Below, piece after piece: positions 1-11,179 of a DNA stretch of 64,000 nucleotides. Under the pieces are notes generated by a model, which was not told where the DNA came from, made no database searches, and saw nothing but the letters and a program-made list of their open reading frames with translations. The DNA is from Neurospora crassa OR74A (Eukaryota; Ascomycota; Sordariomycetes; Sordariales; Sordariaceae). The translations under genes and the position numbers were made by a program. The stretch is from assembly GCF_000182925.2 (NCBI RefSeq), contig NC_026503.1, forward strand, positions 4,774,001-4,838,000, in the 5' to 3' direction. Each line of letters begins with the position of its first letter. The first letter of the stretch is position 1.

Positions 1-1880
1 GTCAACCCGATTGACGTAAGCATAAAAGAAACTCGCACCCCATTGTAGTGCTCTATACTATTGTTCCATTGTTTCTATGACCCTCGTCTTTCATTGGTCC
101 TTCGTTCATTGTCCATTCAGCCAGCGGTCTGTTCCTTTGTTGCGAATAGGACCCTTTGTGATGGGTCCGATGTACCTGCACCATTTCAGGTCATATATTT
201 CTGTGGTCGCCTGTTGGCCGTTATTGGCATTTCAAGAGGAGAAACGTGATAAGGCAATGTGGCAATCGACGAGCAATTCGAATGAAAGTCCTTGTCGGGA
301 TTGTTTACTTGACCCTGAGCAGTGCATAAATCGCCATGCGCTAACGTCAATTCGGATTTTAGCGGTCTTTCAGGGAAAGAGTTAGGGCAGCCGATGTTAG
401 TGAGTGGAGTCTCGACGCATAGACCACCACAGCCCGCGAACTTGACCTACAGCTTGCATTATTATCGAAAAGCGAAGTGTCGAGTGATGGACTTGAGAAT
501 AACTGAGGCGATAGATGTGTCTTTGATACCGCTCTTCACGAGTTGGCGAAGATTTTACGAGATTGGAAGGGTGTCAAATGCACGAGTGTCCCTACCCTGG
601 GCAACCGCGGTCCATTTGCACCTGCTGTGGGAATATAGGCTGCAGGGGCATGCATGGCCGTAGCGCCTTCCCGTCCTCGCAACGGCCGACGCATTCTTTG
701 ATGAGCCACGGTTCAATCGCACCAAATTCTGTCTTTGATCACAAGTGAAGTTCAACGCAGCTCCATGTTACTTCCGCGGACTTGATTTTTTTCTTTTCTC
801 ATAGCTCCCCCGGTTTTTCGCCGCCCGACATAGTCACATACAGCAATCGCGTCGCCGATGCGGCAGCGATCATCCTCCACAATCGATCATGTTCTCACAT
901 GAGCCCAGTCCAGCCCTCCAAAAACGCTACAAACCGACGAAACATGCGCTTTTTGATCAATTTCGCATGTGGGTCTCATGGGAGCTATTAACGTGGGCAA
1001 CTAAATCGAGCGCCGCTGCGTCCGTACCCAATGTTCGGCATGCCGATACGAACGAATGTATCGGAAAAGACATGAATGACATGGAAGCAGCAATTGACAT
1101 GGAAGATTTCAGAACGCCGGGAAAGGTCTGGAGACAGCGTCCCGGGATTCATGCCGTGAACCAAAACGGCATATGTGTTCAGATTCAATCACACTGGCAA
1201 TATCTTTCCCTGTCAGTTCGATTTTCACTGGCGACTACTGAGCAAATCTCTTGTGAGCCGAAATCTGAGAGATTGATTTCCCCCAGTCCGGCTGTTCACA
1301 ACCGGATACCGTCACAATTCAGGTATAGTTGATCAGGTCGCCCATTAGAGGTATTAATCTTGAACACCGCTAGTGGACTATGAACGCTGATGCAGGCCCT
1401 GGGATACAGGATAGTCCTACTCGGCGCTGTTCTTGTTCACATCCGATCAGCATGTGAAGACGGTTGTTGTTCAGTGGGCTATAACAGTCAATCCGAGTTA
1501 AACAGTCTGTGCATGGTATGGCTCCTAAGTTCATCTCCTTTTGCTGTTGTATTGCACGCCGTTCTGATATACACCGACACGTGAACAGGCTCAGTGTTCA
1601 ATGGCCAGTGTTGGCTGACCGGAGCTGTACAGTGTATATGAAGGATAATTTCTCTGTTCATCTCATTAGCCATCATATTGTTCGCTGTTCTCTCATGTAT
1701 GAGCAGCCGAACAACCTCGGTGTTCGGTGAGCTATGCCGGTTAACCTGAGTTGGGCAGTCTGTGTACGATATGCTTCCTCTGTTCATGGCTGTTCACCCT
1801 CAGACTCGCAAGGCAGTGGATCTGAGTACCTGGCCTAGAGTGTCGCTATTCCCATAGCATAAAAGGGAGATCAGGACTGC
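1..1880. other. No gene recognised; left flank of the array
   Basis: Short ORFs in several frames but no domain, no good start-plus-intron structure and no clear family module. The stretch holds a diverged tandem repeat (1430-1800) and the first TAGAGGTA motif at 1346. It ends in the promoter of the first family gene. Confidence 0.6.
1430..1800. repeat. Diverged tandem repeat, about 125-base unit
   Basis: Related segments around 1502, 1627 and 1755 share the pattern of a CAGTCTGTG/ACAGTGTAT start followed by a 'TGTTCAT'-like end, spaced about 125-128 bases apart. GTTCA-containing words recur throughout. The copies are heavily diverged and no coding role is visible. Confidence 0.45.
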
Positions 1881-2011
1881 CAATGGTGAAAGATTTTCTC
1901 TTCCTGCTTCATCACCACCAACAACCTCGACCCAACGTCAACCGAGCACAAGCATCCACTCACATCAGAACATATCACCCACCCAAGACCCAACCACTTC
2001 GAGACTTCATC

Positions 2012-2893
2012 ATGTCTAACAACACCTTCAACAACATCAACATGGGCAACTACCACAACGGAACTGTCCCCAACACATCCATCATCGAGAACAATCAGGA
2101 TCAAATGGCGAACGACACTCCCCAGTCATCCATCCCCCCTGCCACCGTCTTCAACTTCAATACCCCCATCGACAGGTAAGTCACCCAGACCTCTGACGAC
2201 ATGATGCATGTGAGATGCCAAGTAGCTGACAACCATCACAGAGGCATGCATACTCAGGATATTCATCACCAAGGCCAGTATGTCAATATGGCTCCCCCTC
2301 CCTACCTCGCCGACCCCTTCAACCCCATCCACTACCAACATCTCGCGCATATCAAGACACTCGAGGACGTTTTCGACGACTATCCCGTCGACTTCCAGTC
2401 GCCACTTAACTTTGAGTACGCCGGTCATCCCGCCGTTCGGAACATCTTCAGGCCTATCAATACAATCGGCAACCTCCAAGCAGCCATCGACGCGGCCGCA
2501 GCTGTCCTCGACGCCAGCTATGGCCGTTGCACCCGAACCACCAGGGGAGTGCAGTGCACTCGCTTCTGCTAGAGGCAGAATGCGAGGTACTGCCTCACCC
2601 ACCTTGGGAACCGTCCTGGCAAGGAAACCATTCTTGAGATTTACCGTCGCAAGGCCCTCGGGTATGGCACTTGCTCCACCGACTTTGCGTGGATGCCCAA
2701 GGAAACTGGGCAACGTTGCGACCGGTGCGTGGAGAAGAAGAGGGAGCGGAAGGAGAACCGCGCGGCAGCGGCGGCGGCGGCTGCAGCACAGCCTGCCCAG
2801 CAGTCCCAGGAGGAGGGAACCGATGACAGTCAAGTCACCTCTACCGACGACTCCATCACTTCGGGACAAGAGATGTCGAACCTCCATATCTGA
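2012..2893 (+). CDS. Two-zinc-site family, subfamily 1, with internal UAG
   Basis: Function is unknown. The ATG at 2012 opens an Asn-rich exon that ends in the GTAAGT donor at 2176. The 66-base intron (2176-2241) has a GCTGAC branch and joins in phase 2. Exon 2 carries an HPAV-type helical segment (HPAVRNIF...AAAAVLDASY) and then C-x7-C just before TAG 2570-2572, giving a 164-residue short product. The same frame continues with a YCLTHLGNRPG block that completes site 1, then GTCSTDF...QRCDRC (site 2, with Asp for the second ligand), an Ala9 run and an acidic tail to TGA 2891-2893. The extended product is 271 residues. A clean intron (2933-2997, GTAAGT / GAACTAAC / CATAG) lies 39 bases beyond the final stop. 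The TAG sits at the start of the loop of a strong hairpin. Confidence 0.85.
2559..2586 (+). promoter_or_regulatory. UAG-loop hairpin of the gene at 2012
   Basis: CTCGC-TTCTGC pairs with GCAGAA-(T)-GCGAG: 11 base pairs with one bulged base and the five-base loop TAGAG, which begins with the in-frame TAG. This is one of the two most perfect hairpins in the family. Confidence 0.75.
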
Positions 2894-4022
2894 ATGATCA
2901 GACATCACACACAAAGACCTACACCATCAAATGTAAGTACCTCTTGCCACAGGATCTTGAAGACAACGACATGAACTAACATTGGATCATGACATAGGAC
3001 ACTGACAGTTCGTCTTTGACACGGCAATTACACTTCTTCAATTATCTGGTGGATGGAAACTCAGGAAAACTGGCAGGTCAAAACGGGTCTATGAGCAAGG
3101 AACGTACCAGTGATTTTAGATACAGAACATCCCTCAAATAGCTTAAAATGACCTAACTTGCTTGAAACATCTTTGCTACTGCATCTTGCCCTTGTGAACT
3201 CGTTCTATGTGATTACTACGCCTAAGTGACCCTACTACGCCAGATAGAAGTAGCGCAAATAATATCCAGTTGCCCTTGTTAGTGGTCTTACCCTATTAGT
3301 AAAAATCTTAACATCTTCTCTTTACAGCATCCTGAATCCTTCTCGTGACTCGTCCCGCTCGCTGTAATTTTGCTCATAATTTGCGTTGTTTACAACCACA
3401 TTCTTTTCCTAGCACTAGAGATACCATTGTCCTGATGGAATCCGTAATGTCGTTGACAATCTGTTTCCCGTCCTGGTCGTATATATCGTTATCCTTGCGT
3501 CAAGCGACACTGTCTGCGGCGTTGGTTGCCTGGTCGACAACAACGGAGATACGATAAGCGACGATAAGCGCAAGCACGGCCCCGATGTGCAGTGCACAGG
3601 CCTTCTTTCCCTCTATAGGCCGTTAGGAAGAGGCCATAATCATTTTCGGCTAGTCACCGCTGCACCCAATTTGGTGATGTTGTAGCTCTATCCCGGCAGG
3701 CCAACCTGCATTCCACTGAAAGTACTAACAAGTGACAGGAAGTGGAGCCCACTGACCTTGCCGGCAATACCCATCCGGGCCGGCACGCCCGCCATTTTGG
3801 ACTCCGGGATGGACCTCGACTCCAGCTCTATCACGGCCCGATCCTCCAACCTGCTCTTTCCACTTCTCTCCGCAACTCCTGAAACCTCAACCTTGCAACG
3901 AATTCGTCCTCGAGGCATTTCAATCCCAGGATTGCCAGCCATTGCGCGCAAAAAGGAGGTATCTCGGTGGGAACAAAGCATAGCGACATCCGACATCATT
4001 TGTCGGGGCCAGTCAAGCAGCC

Positions 4023-5286
4023 ATGTCCAAGAACAAGAAGAATCCCCAGGCCGCCGGTACGAGGCAGGGTTCCCTTCCCCAGAACCAAGCCCAAGGCAAT
4101 CACGGAGTTGCGAACAACGTGATGGGCAACGGACCCAACCACTCTCTCCTCAGGTCAGTCGTGCTCGCTTCATCTTGCCTCTGCAGGATCCTTACGCGAA
4201 CCAGGGCACCGCTGACATGGACATAGCGATTATCATGGGCACAATCAGGGTCTAGAGAGTGACCAACTCCCGGCCATCCCCTCTGCCTCTCAAGGCAACA
4301 ACCCTACCTCTAACCAGCACCTGCCTGCCCCTAGTCATAATGGCCACTCCATCCCTATCATCAGTAATACCCCCTCTGCCCCCTCCATGCACCATCAGCC
4401 TCTGCACCATGCCCACAATCCTAATCACCAGAACATGTACCACAATATCCATCCTTTCATGCCTCCCAATTTCAATGGTCCGTCTCCTAGTCACAACGTC
4501 GACTTCGGCGAGCACTTCATTCCAAGCAACGCATCCCACAGCAACGGAAACCTCCATTCGGGACAGGAACCGTTTCTTCAGCAGGGTGAGCCGACATTCG
4601 TCAACATGCCTTTGAACCTCAACGTCGCTGCACCGGCTGCTGGAGCAACCCTGAACCAACCTCAAGAGATGATGGACCAGGCAGTTACTTTTCATCAGGC
4701 CCAAATCTACCCGTTCGGCGGTCATCTGATGGGATTCAACCAGCAAGCTTTGAGCCAGGAAGCTTCGAGTCACCACGATTCGAGTGACCAAGCTTTGAGC
4801 CAGTACGCTCTATACCAGCAAGCTCTGAGCCAGCAAACTCTGAACCCACAAGCTCTAAACCAGGACCATCCAGCTGTTAACCACCAGCAAGTGGAGTTAC
4901 CTGTTAATGACCCCCCTACTCTCCATCCCCAAGCAAATCATCCGGCCGTCCTAGCCCTCGGAACCATCACGGTCAACACGACGGACGAAGATGTCAGAAA
5001 CATCGTCAGGGAGGCAGCAGACGTGCTGTACGCCGGACACGGGCAGTGCAAGCGACTTCTGACCGACGGGAATGGTGTAGAGCGGCGTTGCACCGCACGC
5101 GTCTAGAAGGCGCCTCGTGGCTGGTACTGCTTGGCCCATCTCGGGAACCGTCTGAGTCTCGACAGACAAGTCGAGATCCTGCTCCGAAAATCTCGCGGCG
5201 AAGGAACTTATTCTGGCGATTATGCCGCCACGCCCCGCGATGACGGAAGGTTGTGTGCGCGCTGTAATCCGATTGGGTACAACTAG
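4023..5286 (+). CDS. Two-zinc-site family, subfamily 1, with internal UAG
   Basis: ATG 4023 (MSKNKKNPQAA) leads to a short basic exon. The GTCAGT donor at 4154 and the GCTGAC branch and ACATAG acceptor ending 4226 give a 73-base phase-2 intron, the same position and phase as in the gene at 2012. Exon 2 is Gln/His/Asn/Pro-rich with imperfect QALSQ repeats, then HPAVLALG...REAADVLYAGH, then C-x11-C and TAG 5104-5106 (336-residue short product). The frame continues KAPRGWYCLAHLGNR (site 1 second half) and GEGTYSGDY...LCARC to TAG 5284-5286 (396 residues). The first Cys of site 2 is Tyr here (TAT), so that site is probably weakened. The terminal stop is also TAG. Confidence 0.8.
5096..5119 (+). 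promoter_or_regulatory. UAG-loop hairpin of the gene at 4023
   Basis: CACGCG pairs with CGC and, across a three-base bulge, GTG. The loop TCTAGAAGG holds the in-frame TAG. It is weaker than the hairpins of the 2012 and 18371 genes. Confidence 0.45.
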
Positions 5287-6590
5287 GTGCAACAGTTTGA
5301 TGCTGTACGATAATCGCACCCATTGCCAGGGCTACGATGGTTGTGCTCAGCCGCTTCATGTTGTTAGAAAGCAGCCTGGGGTAGGCGAATCGTCGCCATC
5401 ACAACAAGATGCATGCTGAAGAGAGAAACTTGAAACTAAAATCATTCGAGAGAGTTTCAAGTTCTAATTTGGAGATATCGACATGTCTAGCTCAGTGGCC
5501 AGTTCATGTTGATGTTTTCCGACCCAGGCACTTGGCTTGGGAAATTGAGGTAACCCCCAGATCGGTCAATAAAAATCAAGATCGTTAGCAAGCCCCCTCC
5601 TCACGTATCTCTTCACGCTCGGCTTTCCCATCTTATTTGAAATGGATAAGACACAATCTGCACACAATTGCTCAATATCACCAGTCCCCAGCCCCCCATG
5701 AGCGGTAGTAGTCAGAGTTGTTCGCCGGGAAAATGAGAAAGAAAGTGGCAAGATTGAAGGGAGGGAGCTTCGAACATCGGCAAACTTTGTAGAGTAGCTG
5801 TATATATCTCTAGAGGTATGCTTGTACCACATGAGCTTTCACGGTGCTTGCTAAGATGCAGCATGGGAGTTGAGGCTCCAACTTTGTCGATACCTCTAGA
5901 AAATGAGTATTACCTCTACCTATATCCAAGATACGGGAAAGCACGGCCCCGCGCAAAATTCACAGCCCTTCCAATTTCTTCTAAGTCGATGGGGATGAGC
6001 ATAAGTGATTGTTATTGGAAAGCTCGGACCGGTATTATAGCGGTGCCCACGTAACGTGGAATTAGTGTCAGAGGTAAGTCCCCCCCGGCCGCTGGGCACC
6101 TAGACACTCCTTCCTACTTCCACCATTTGTAGGTCGATTTTTGTCCCCTTTGGTGTGGAGTGCACCCTGCCAACCGTACACCTTCTTAGACCCATTTCTA
6201 CCCTCATCTACACCGCACATTGACCCCCATCATCGTCACACCCAGGGGCGAGCAAAAAGGTAAAATCATCCTGATTATCATACTTCATTCGCCTGCGCGC
6301 TTCACGTACGTGCTCCCGAAAGCAGCGGAGCGTCTGCTATCAGAGTTCTGCTGCTGAATGCAGGCAAAAGCCACCTCGCGACGTGTCTTGGATCAGTGTC
6401 GTCCATCAAATCCAGTTGTACGCCACCATCCCGCAATTACCAGCCATATCGACTTAACACCCTATGTAAGTCCTAAACATGTTCGCTACGATGGAAAGAG
6501 CCTACTACTTACCTTCTCTGAACGCAACTGACAATAATTCAGATCGACAAACGCACGATTTTGTCTTCGGTTCTTGCTTCACTCTCGAAG
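5287..6590. other. Intergenic; promoter of the truncated copy
   Basis: No gene is supported. Three exact TACCTCTA/TAGAGGTA motifs occur at 5811, 5891 and 5911. A 5'-UTR intron for the next copy is visible at 6466-6542 (GTAAGT donor, CAACTGAC branch, TTCAG acceptor). Confidence 0.55.
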
Positions 6591-7498
6591 ATGAAATCTC
6601 CGGCCAACAAAGCTGCCCCTGCTCAGCACCCGAGCAGCAAGGAGGGTACCTCTTCCTCGAATCAAAGCCCCGAGTCTGCCCTCAGGTTAGTTCTGCTTCA
6701 TTCTGGCATCACTGGAAATCTTTCCCTTAACTACATGCTTCTGACACAGAGAACAGCGAAGACCAAGAAGGCAATCGAGAGGGCTCTCAAGTTCACCAGC
6801 AAAGTCCTGGTCAACACGACACTTCTCCTCGTGAGAATGTCAATGACGTAGTACCTCTACCCATCAATGTCCCCCAGCACCAACAGCAGAGTTCTAGCCA
6901 ACATGGAAACCACTCCCTCCAAGCTTGCACCAACCCACCCGTCAACCCCCCTTCACATGATCATCACAATTCTAGTTTCGACGACATTCATGCCGATGAG
7001 CTTTTCGACGACATGCCCAGTCACTTTGATCATGTCCTAGAACATGACCTCTTGATCGGCGACGGCTCCTTTGAAGACAACGATTCCCATGTCAACGTCT
7101 ATGCATCAGCACAGGTCCAGAACTATCAGCAGGGCGAGCAGAACGTTCCGGTCGTCAGCCCACCCGCTCACCAGTCCATGATGAACAATCATGGTGGTCC
7201 TCACCAAGAGCCACCTCACCCCCTTAGCGCCCATCATCTGCAAGAGCCGGCTATTCCACAACTTTATGCTGTTCCCAATGGTCACGCTTACGGAGCTCAG
7301 CATCTCTCCGTGGATCAACAGATCCATAACCAGGTCCAGGTCCCTGTGCAGCATCAGTTTTCTGTCCAGCACCAAGTTATCATCCAACAACAAACCCAAA
7401 TGCAACATCAAGCCCACATCCAACAACAGGCCTTAATGCAGTACCTGGCCACCGTAGCATACCGGTACAGAGAATACCTAGAAGTGGAAGGATTCTAG
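6591..7498 (+). pseudogene. Truncated family member, no zinc module
   Basis: ATG 6591 (MKSPANKAAPAQ) starts a family-like first exon with a GTTAGT donor at 6686 and a CTGACACAG acceptor ending 6749. The following Gln/His-rich frame (from 6752, with QHQ and HQV repeats near 7320-7440) has the family's composition. It is out of frame with exon 1 by this splice, so either another acceptor is used or one base has been gained or lost. The frame ends at TAG 7496-7498, and no HPAV helix or Cys pair follows. The C-terminal module is therefore missing. I treat it as a broken copy. Confidence 0.6.
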
Positions 7499-8347
7499 GT
7501 ATACATAGGTACCTTACTTCTACTAAAATAAACGCTATTGATCATTACAGGCATTGCTACGGTAAACAAGTGATATATCAACTGTCAAGGGGTACATTCT
7601 ATGAGCTGATAATCCGGTCCACTCTAGAGGTGCAACTATTCCGCAGTGGCTTCGGCCTAGGACATAACGGGAACAATTTGGGTTTGGATTACAAGTTGCG
7701 AACTGTCCGAGACATTATACGCGCTGTCTGTGTGATATGACTTCCAGGACATTTGATCGGAACATCACAAGTACCTCAAGGGAGCGAAGTTGAAGATGGA
7801 AGTGGAAGGTTCTAGTCGTCACGGATTAAAGATCTTGAAGATCGTCTTGTTGTCTATGGATAGAGGTACTGCGTCGGTGAGTGCATGAATATACACGGCA
7901 GTAGACCGGTGACCTCTGGAGCATGACACTCGCGCTCCACCGCCCTCCTACAAAGCATTTTGGAGCGTCGCCCTTTCCTGCCAGTTCAGCCACAGGGACA
8001 AAGCATGCTGACAGAAGGCAGGGGCGGGCAGGCGGTGGCCTAGGTGTCTCCATAAAGGTTTTCGACCTGGATCAGCCACATCAGGTTTCCTTTGGGCTGA
8101 TCTATTTGCAATTCACTGGGTCTTCCCCCACCATTTAAGCCAGCTCTCTCGACCCTTTCCCGCATCCTGCAACACACATCTTCCAACACACATTCTCCGA
8201 AAACCATTAGAGGAAGGTACCCAGCACCCAGATTTGCAACAAATCCATACAGGTAGAGTTAGAGGTATCTCCTTACCACAGTTGAGAACACCTTACAATA
8301 CAACAGCGGGCATCCGGCGTTTGCGCACCGGAGGCAAGCTAGACAAG

Positions 8348-10125
8348 ATGGCGAACAACGATGCTGATGAGGTGAAGGTAAGATGAACCGACAAGAAACA
8401 ATTTGGACTTCTTAGCAGCCGCTGATCACAGTCTTCTGGTAGAGCGGGCGTCAGGACAACAATCGTCGTAACTTGCCGGTGGGTAACAACAACACTGCAA
8501 GTGGTAATCCCGTTGGGTTCCCACACCAGCCAGGCCAGATGGTGGCCCAACTGCGCCAAGACGTGGCACCAATTCCATCTCACTATCCCAATCATACCTC
8601 CAGCCATGCCAGCAACGCGCAGCAGACCTTAATCGATCAACAAGCCAACCAGCACCCATTTGCCGACCCTTATGAGGGATATGGCGGTTATCCTAACGTT
8701 GCGGGAGCTGATCAGGCCCAGCAAGCCGGCCAAGCCAACGTCAACTCTCAGTACTTGAACACCCAGCAGGCCGGTCAACCGAGCTTCAACCCTCCACACG
8801 ATCAACAGGCCGGTCAAGCAAACGTCAACCATCAGCACTCCCAGCAAACCGGTCAGGTCAACTACTATCTTCAACAGCTCCAGCAGGCCAGTCAAGCCAG
8901 CTCCAACCCTCAGCACTATCAGCAGGCCAGTCAACCTAACTTGAACCCTCCACGCCCTCAGCAGGCCGGTCAAGCCAACTTGAACCCTCAGCACTCTCAG
9001 CAAACCGGTCAGGTCAACTACTATCTTCAACAGCTCCAGCAGGCCAGTCAAGCCAGCATCAACCCTCAGCACTTCCAGCAGACCGGTCAACCTAACTTGA
9101 ACCCTCCACGCCCTCAGCAGGCCGGTCAAGCCAACTTGAACCCTCAGCACTCTCAGCAAACCGGTCAGGTCAACTACTATCTTCAACAGCTCCAGCAGGC
9201 CAGTCAATCCAGCATCAACCCTCAGCACTTCCAGCAGACCGGTCATACCAGTTCCAACGCTCAACACTCCCAGCACGCCGGCCAAGCCAACTTCAATCCT
9301 GAGTACAATCACACCCAGCAGGCTAGTACCGCCAACGCCAACCTTCAAGACATGTACATGCAGCAGGCTGGTCAAGCGCTCCTTTACCCTCAACATCCCC
9401 AGCCGGCTGGCCAACTCAACGTGGACCTTCCAATCATCGCTTCACCTCCCGCCGCTGGCGGCGCCAATCTTCCTTTGGCCCCGATATTCATAGCTCCAAG
9501 CTCAAATGTGCCCGCCCCTAATCACCTCGCAGGCGTTCAACCGCCTCAGCCAGTAGACAATGTCCAAGTTGTCCCGGCTGTGCACCCTCCCAATGCTCAT
9601 GTCCCTGAAAACCAGCCCAATGCGAATCCGCCTCCAAACCCTCACCCGCAGGCGGACCATCCCGCTGTGCGTGCCCTTTACAATATTGAGCCTGGTCAGG
9701 ATATCGAGGCTATCATCAGAGATGCGGCCAACGTGCTTTACGCGGACCATAACATTTGCAAGCACGAATGGATCGAGGATGGTACTAGCCGACGATGCAC
9801 CGCGCACGCTTAGAAGGCGGGCCGGCGGATCAAGTTCTGCCTCGACCACCTACTCAATAGGATCTCTTCGGAGATGAAGGTTAGCGTACTTGTACGGTTT
9901 GCCCGCGGGGAGGGCACCTGTTCCGGCGACTATCGCTGGATGCCCAGGGAGACGGGCACACTTTGCGATTTATGTCGAGGAAGGGCCGCACAGCGGCGTG
10001 AGATGGCGCGCCTGCTGCAGGAGGCAGCAGCGGTGGCGGCTGCTGAGGCTGCCGCGGAGGCAGCTCTTGCGATGGCTGCGGAGGCTGCCGCGGAGGCAGC
10101 TGGTGCAATGGCTGGCTGGTGGTGA
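8348..10125 (+). CDS. Two-zinc-site family, subfamily 1, with Gln-rich repeats and internal UAG
   Basis: ATG 8348 gives a ten-codon exon. The 65-base phase-0 intron (8378-8442, GTAAGA ... CGCTGATC ... TGGTAG) joins to a long exon. The N-terminus is very Gln/Asn-rich and includes three 52-residue tandem repeats (8815-9282). Residues about 416-466 hold HPAVRALYN...RDAANVLYADH and C-x11-C, ending at TAG 9811-9813 (466-residue short product). The same frame continues RRIKFCLDHLLNR, then GEGTCSGDY...LCDLC and a 30-residue Ala/Glu-rich helix-prone tail to TGA 10123-10125 (570 residues). ATG 9874 lies in frame inside the extension. The Gln/Asn content suggests aggregation or phase separation (inference). 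Confidence 0.85.
8815..9282 (+). repeat. Three 156-base in-frame tandem repeats
   Basis: Copies lie at 8815-8970, 8971-9126 and 9127-9282. Each encodes 52 residues with the landmarks HSQQTGQVNYYLQQLQQASQ and NLNPPRP. Copies 2 and 3 are almost identical over most of their length, which indicates recent unequal exchange or conversion. A number of shorter QQAGQ units flank them. Confidence 0.9.
9807..9819 (+). promoter_or_regulatory. UAG-loop hairpin of the gene at 8348
   Basis: CGCTT pairs with AGGCG (one wobble pair) around the loop AGA, so the A and G of the TAG fall in the loop. The stem is short. Confidence comes from the equivalent, longer structure in the gene at 14658. Confidence 0.4.
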
Positions 10126-10993
10126 ATTGAAGCAAGGCCAGTCAGATTCTTTGCTGGAAGTGGCTCCTCCCCTGGGTAACAGGGCATACTCGAACTTCAA
10201 AGGCTGAGGTGGGGTTGAACATGTTTTAAGACATTGCCGACAAATTTTTTCCACTTTAACCGGGCAGGAAGAGTTAAGGGAAGAATGCGGGGCTCAAGAT
10301 ATCCCGGCATGGGCCAACAGAAGGAAGGATGACCAAAGCATTGAAGTCATATCAAGGACGAAAGGGCAGTAGAGGAATGCAAGAAAAAAAAACACCGAAA
10401 AAAAGGAGTGAAAAGCACCAAAAAGAAAGCACGCCGGTCCTTCTGCAGGGCCGGACAAACTTGTAGATACCTGTACATACCTCTATCAACTAGCTCGGAG
10501 TTTGTAGGCCGTTTTAACAACTTAAGCCTTTACAAATTGATATAGACGTTCGTCATACGCTCTACCCTTCTGTGCTACGTTTCGTGCCCCATTTCGAGGC
10601 AGTGATTGCGACTAGATGTAACTTCACTTCTAGGCAGGGTAATTTACGGTACTTAGATCGTGAGAACTTCATACCTAGAGGTATAGAGTCATCAGTTGTA
10701 GCGCAAACCACCTCTTGTCTTGTTGTTTCTGCTCGAGAAGTGCCGCTGACCATGAAGGTCTACCTCTAGGTACTATTATAGTGCTTCTCTCTGTAAGAAA
10801 TCAGCAAGTTCATGTTCCTCTCATGCACGTACTATATACTACAAAACCAGGGGCATGTAAACAGTCATTGTCAACCCAGCTTTTTGGGTCCTTGATCATT
10901 CCAGCGACCCTCAATACAACCAACAGCATTCTCCCCATATCAAATGCCGCCCAACCCTCGAGGACGGTCTGCGATACAGCCAGGACAATATAG

Positions 10994-11179
10994 TACCTCC
11001 ACCATTTAATCAACAGGATCGGCGCGGACATGAAGGTCCGCATTCTACGACGCCTAGCCCGAGGCTACGGCACCTGTTCCGGAGACTATCGTCTCATGGA
11101 ACGGGAGACTGGCACCCTTTGCCCTCGCTGCAAGGGGAGGGCAGCTGCTAGGCGAGAGGTGAGCTGCCAGCCAAACTAA
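10994..11179 (+). pseudogene. C-terminal remnant of a subfamily 1 member
   Basis: The frame YLHHLINRIGADM...GYGTCSGDYRLM...LCPRCKGRAAARRE to TAA 11177-11179 matches the extension of the gene at 8348, including the DM/EM-KV stretch and site 2. The expected Cys of site 1 is Tyr, and the N-terminal half is missing. A TAG lies in frame at 10991, immediately upstream, but it is several codons closer to the His than in other copies, so I do not count it with the conserved ones. Confidence 0.6.

Noticed and set aside
540-700. Possible zinc-module remnant (VKCTSVPTLGNRG, ICTCCGNIG)
   Set aside because: The words resemble site 1 and site 2, but they lie in different frames with wrong spacing and no family N-terminus. 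Too weak to list.
8629-9414. Long antisense frames opposite the repetitive N-termini (also 12446-13432, 2126-2914, 37999-38595, 17259-18131)
   Set aside because: They mirror the codon bias and repeats of the real genes on the other strand, have no intron or start support and no domain.
10991-10993. TAG before the remnant at 10994 as a 21st conserved stop
   Set aside because: It is several codons closer to the C/H pair than in all other copies, and no Cys pair fits the right distance upstream.
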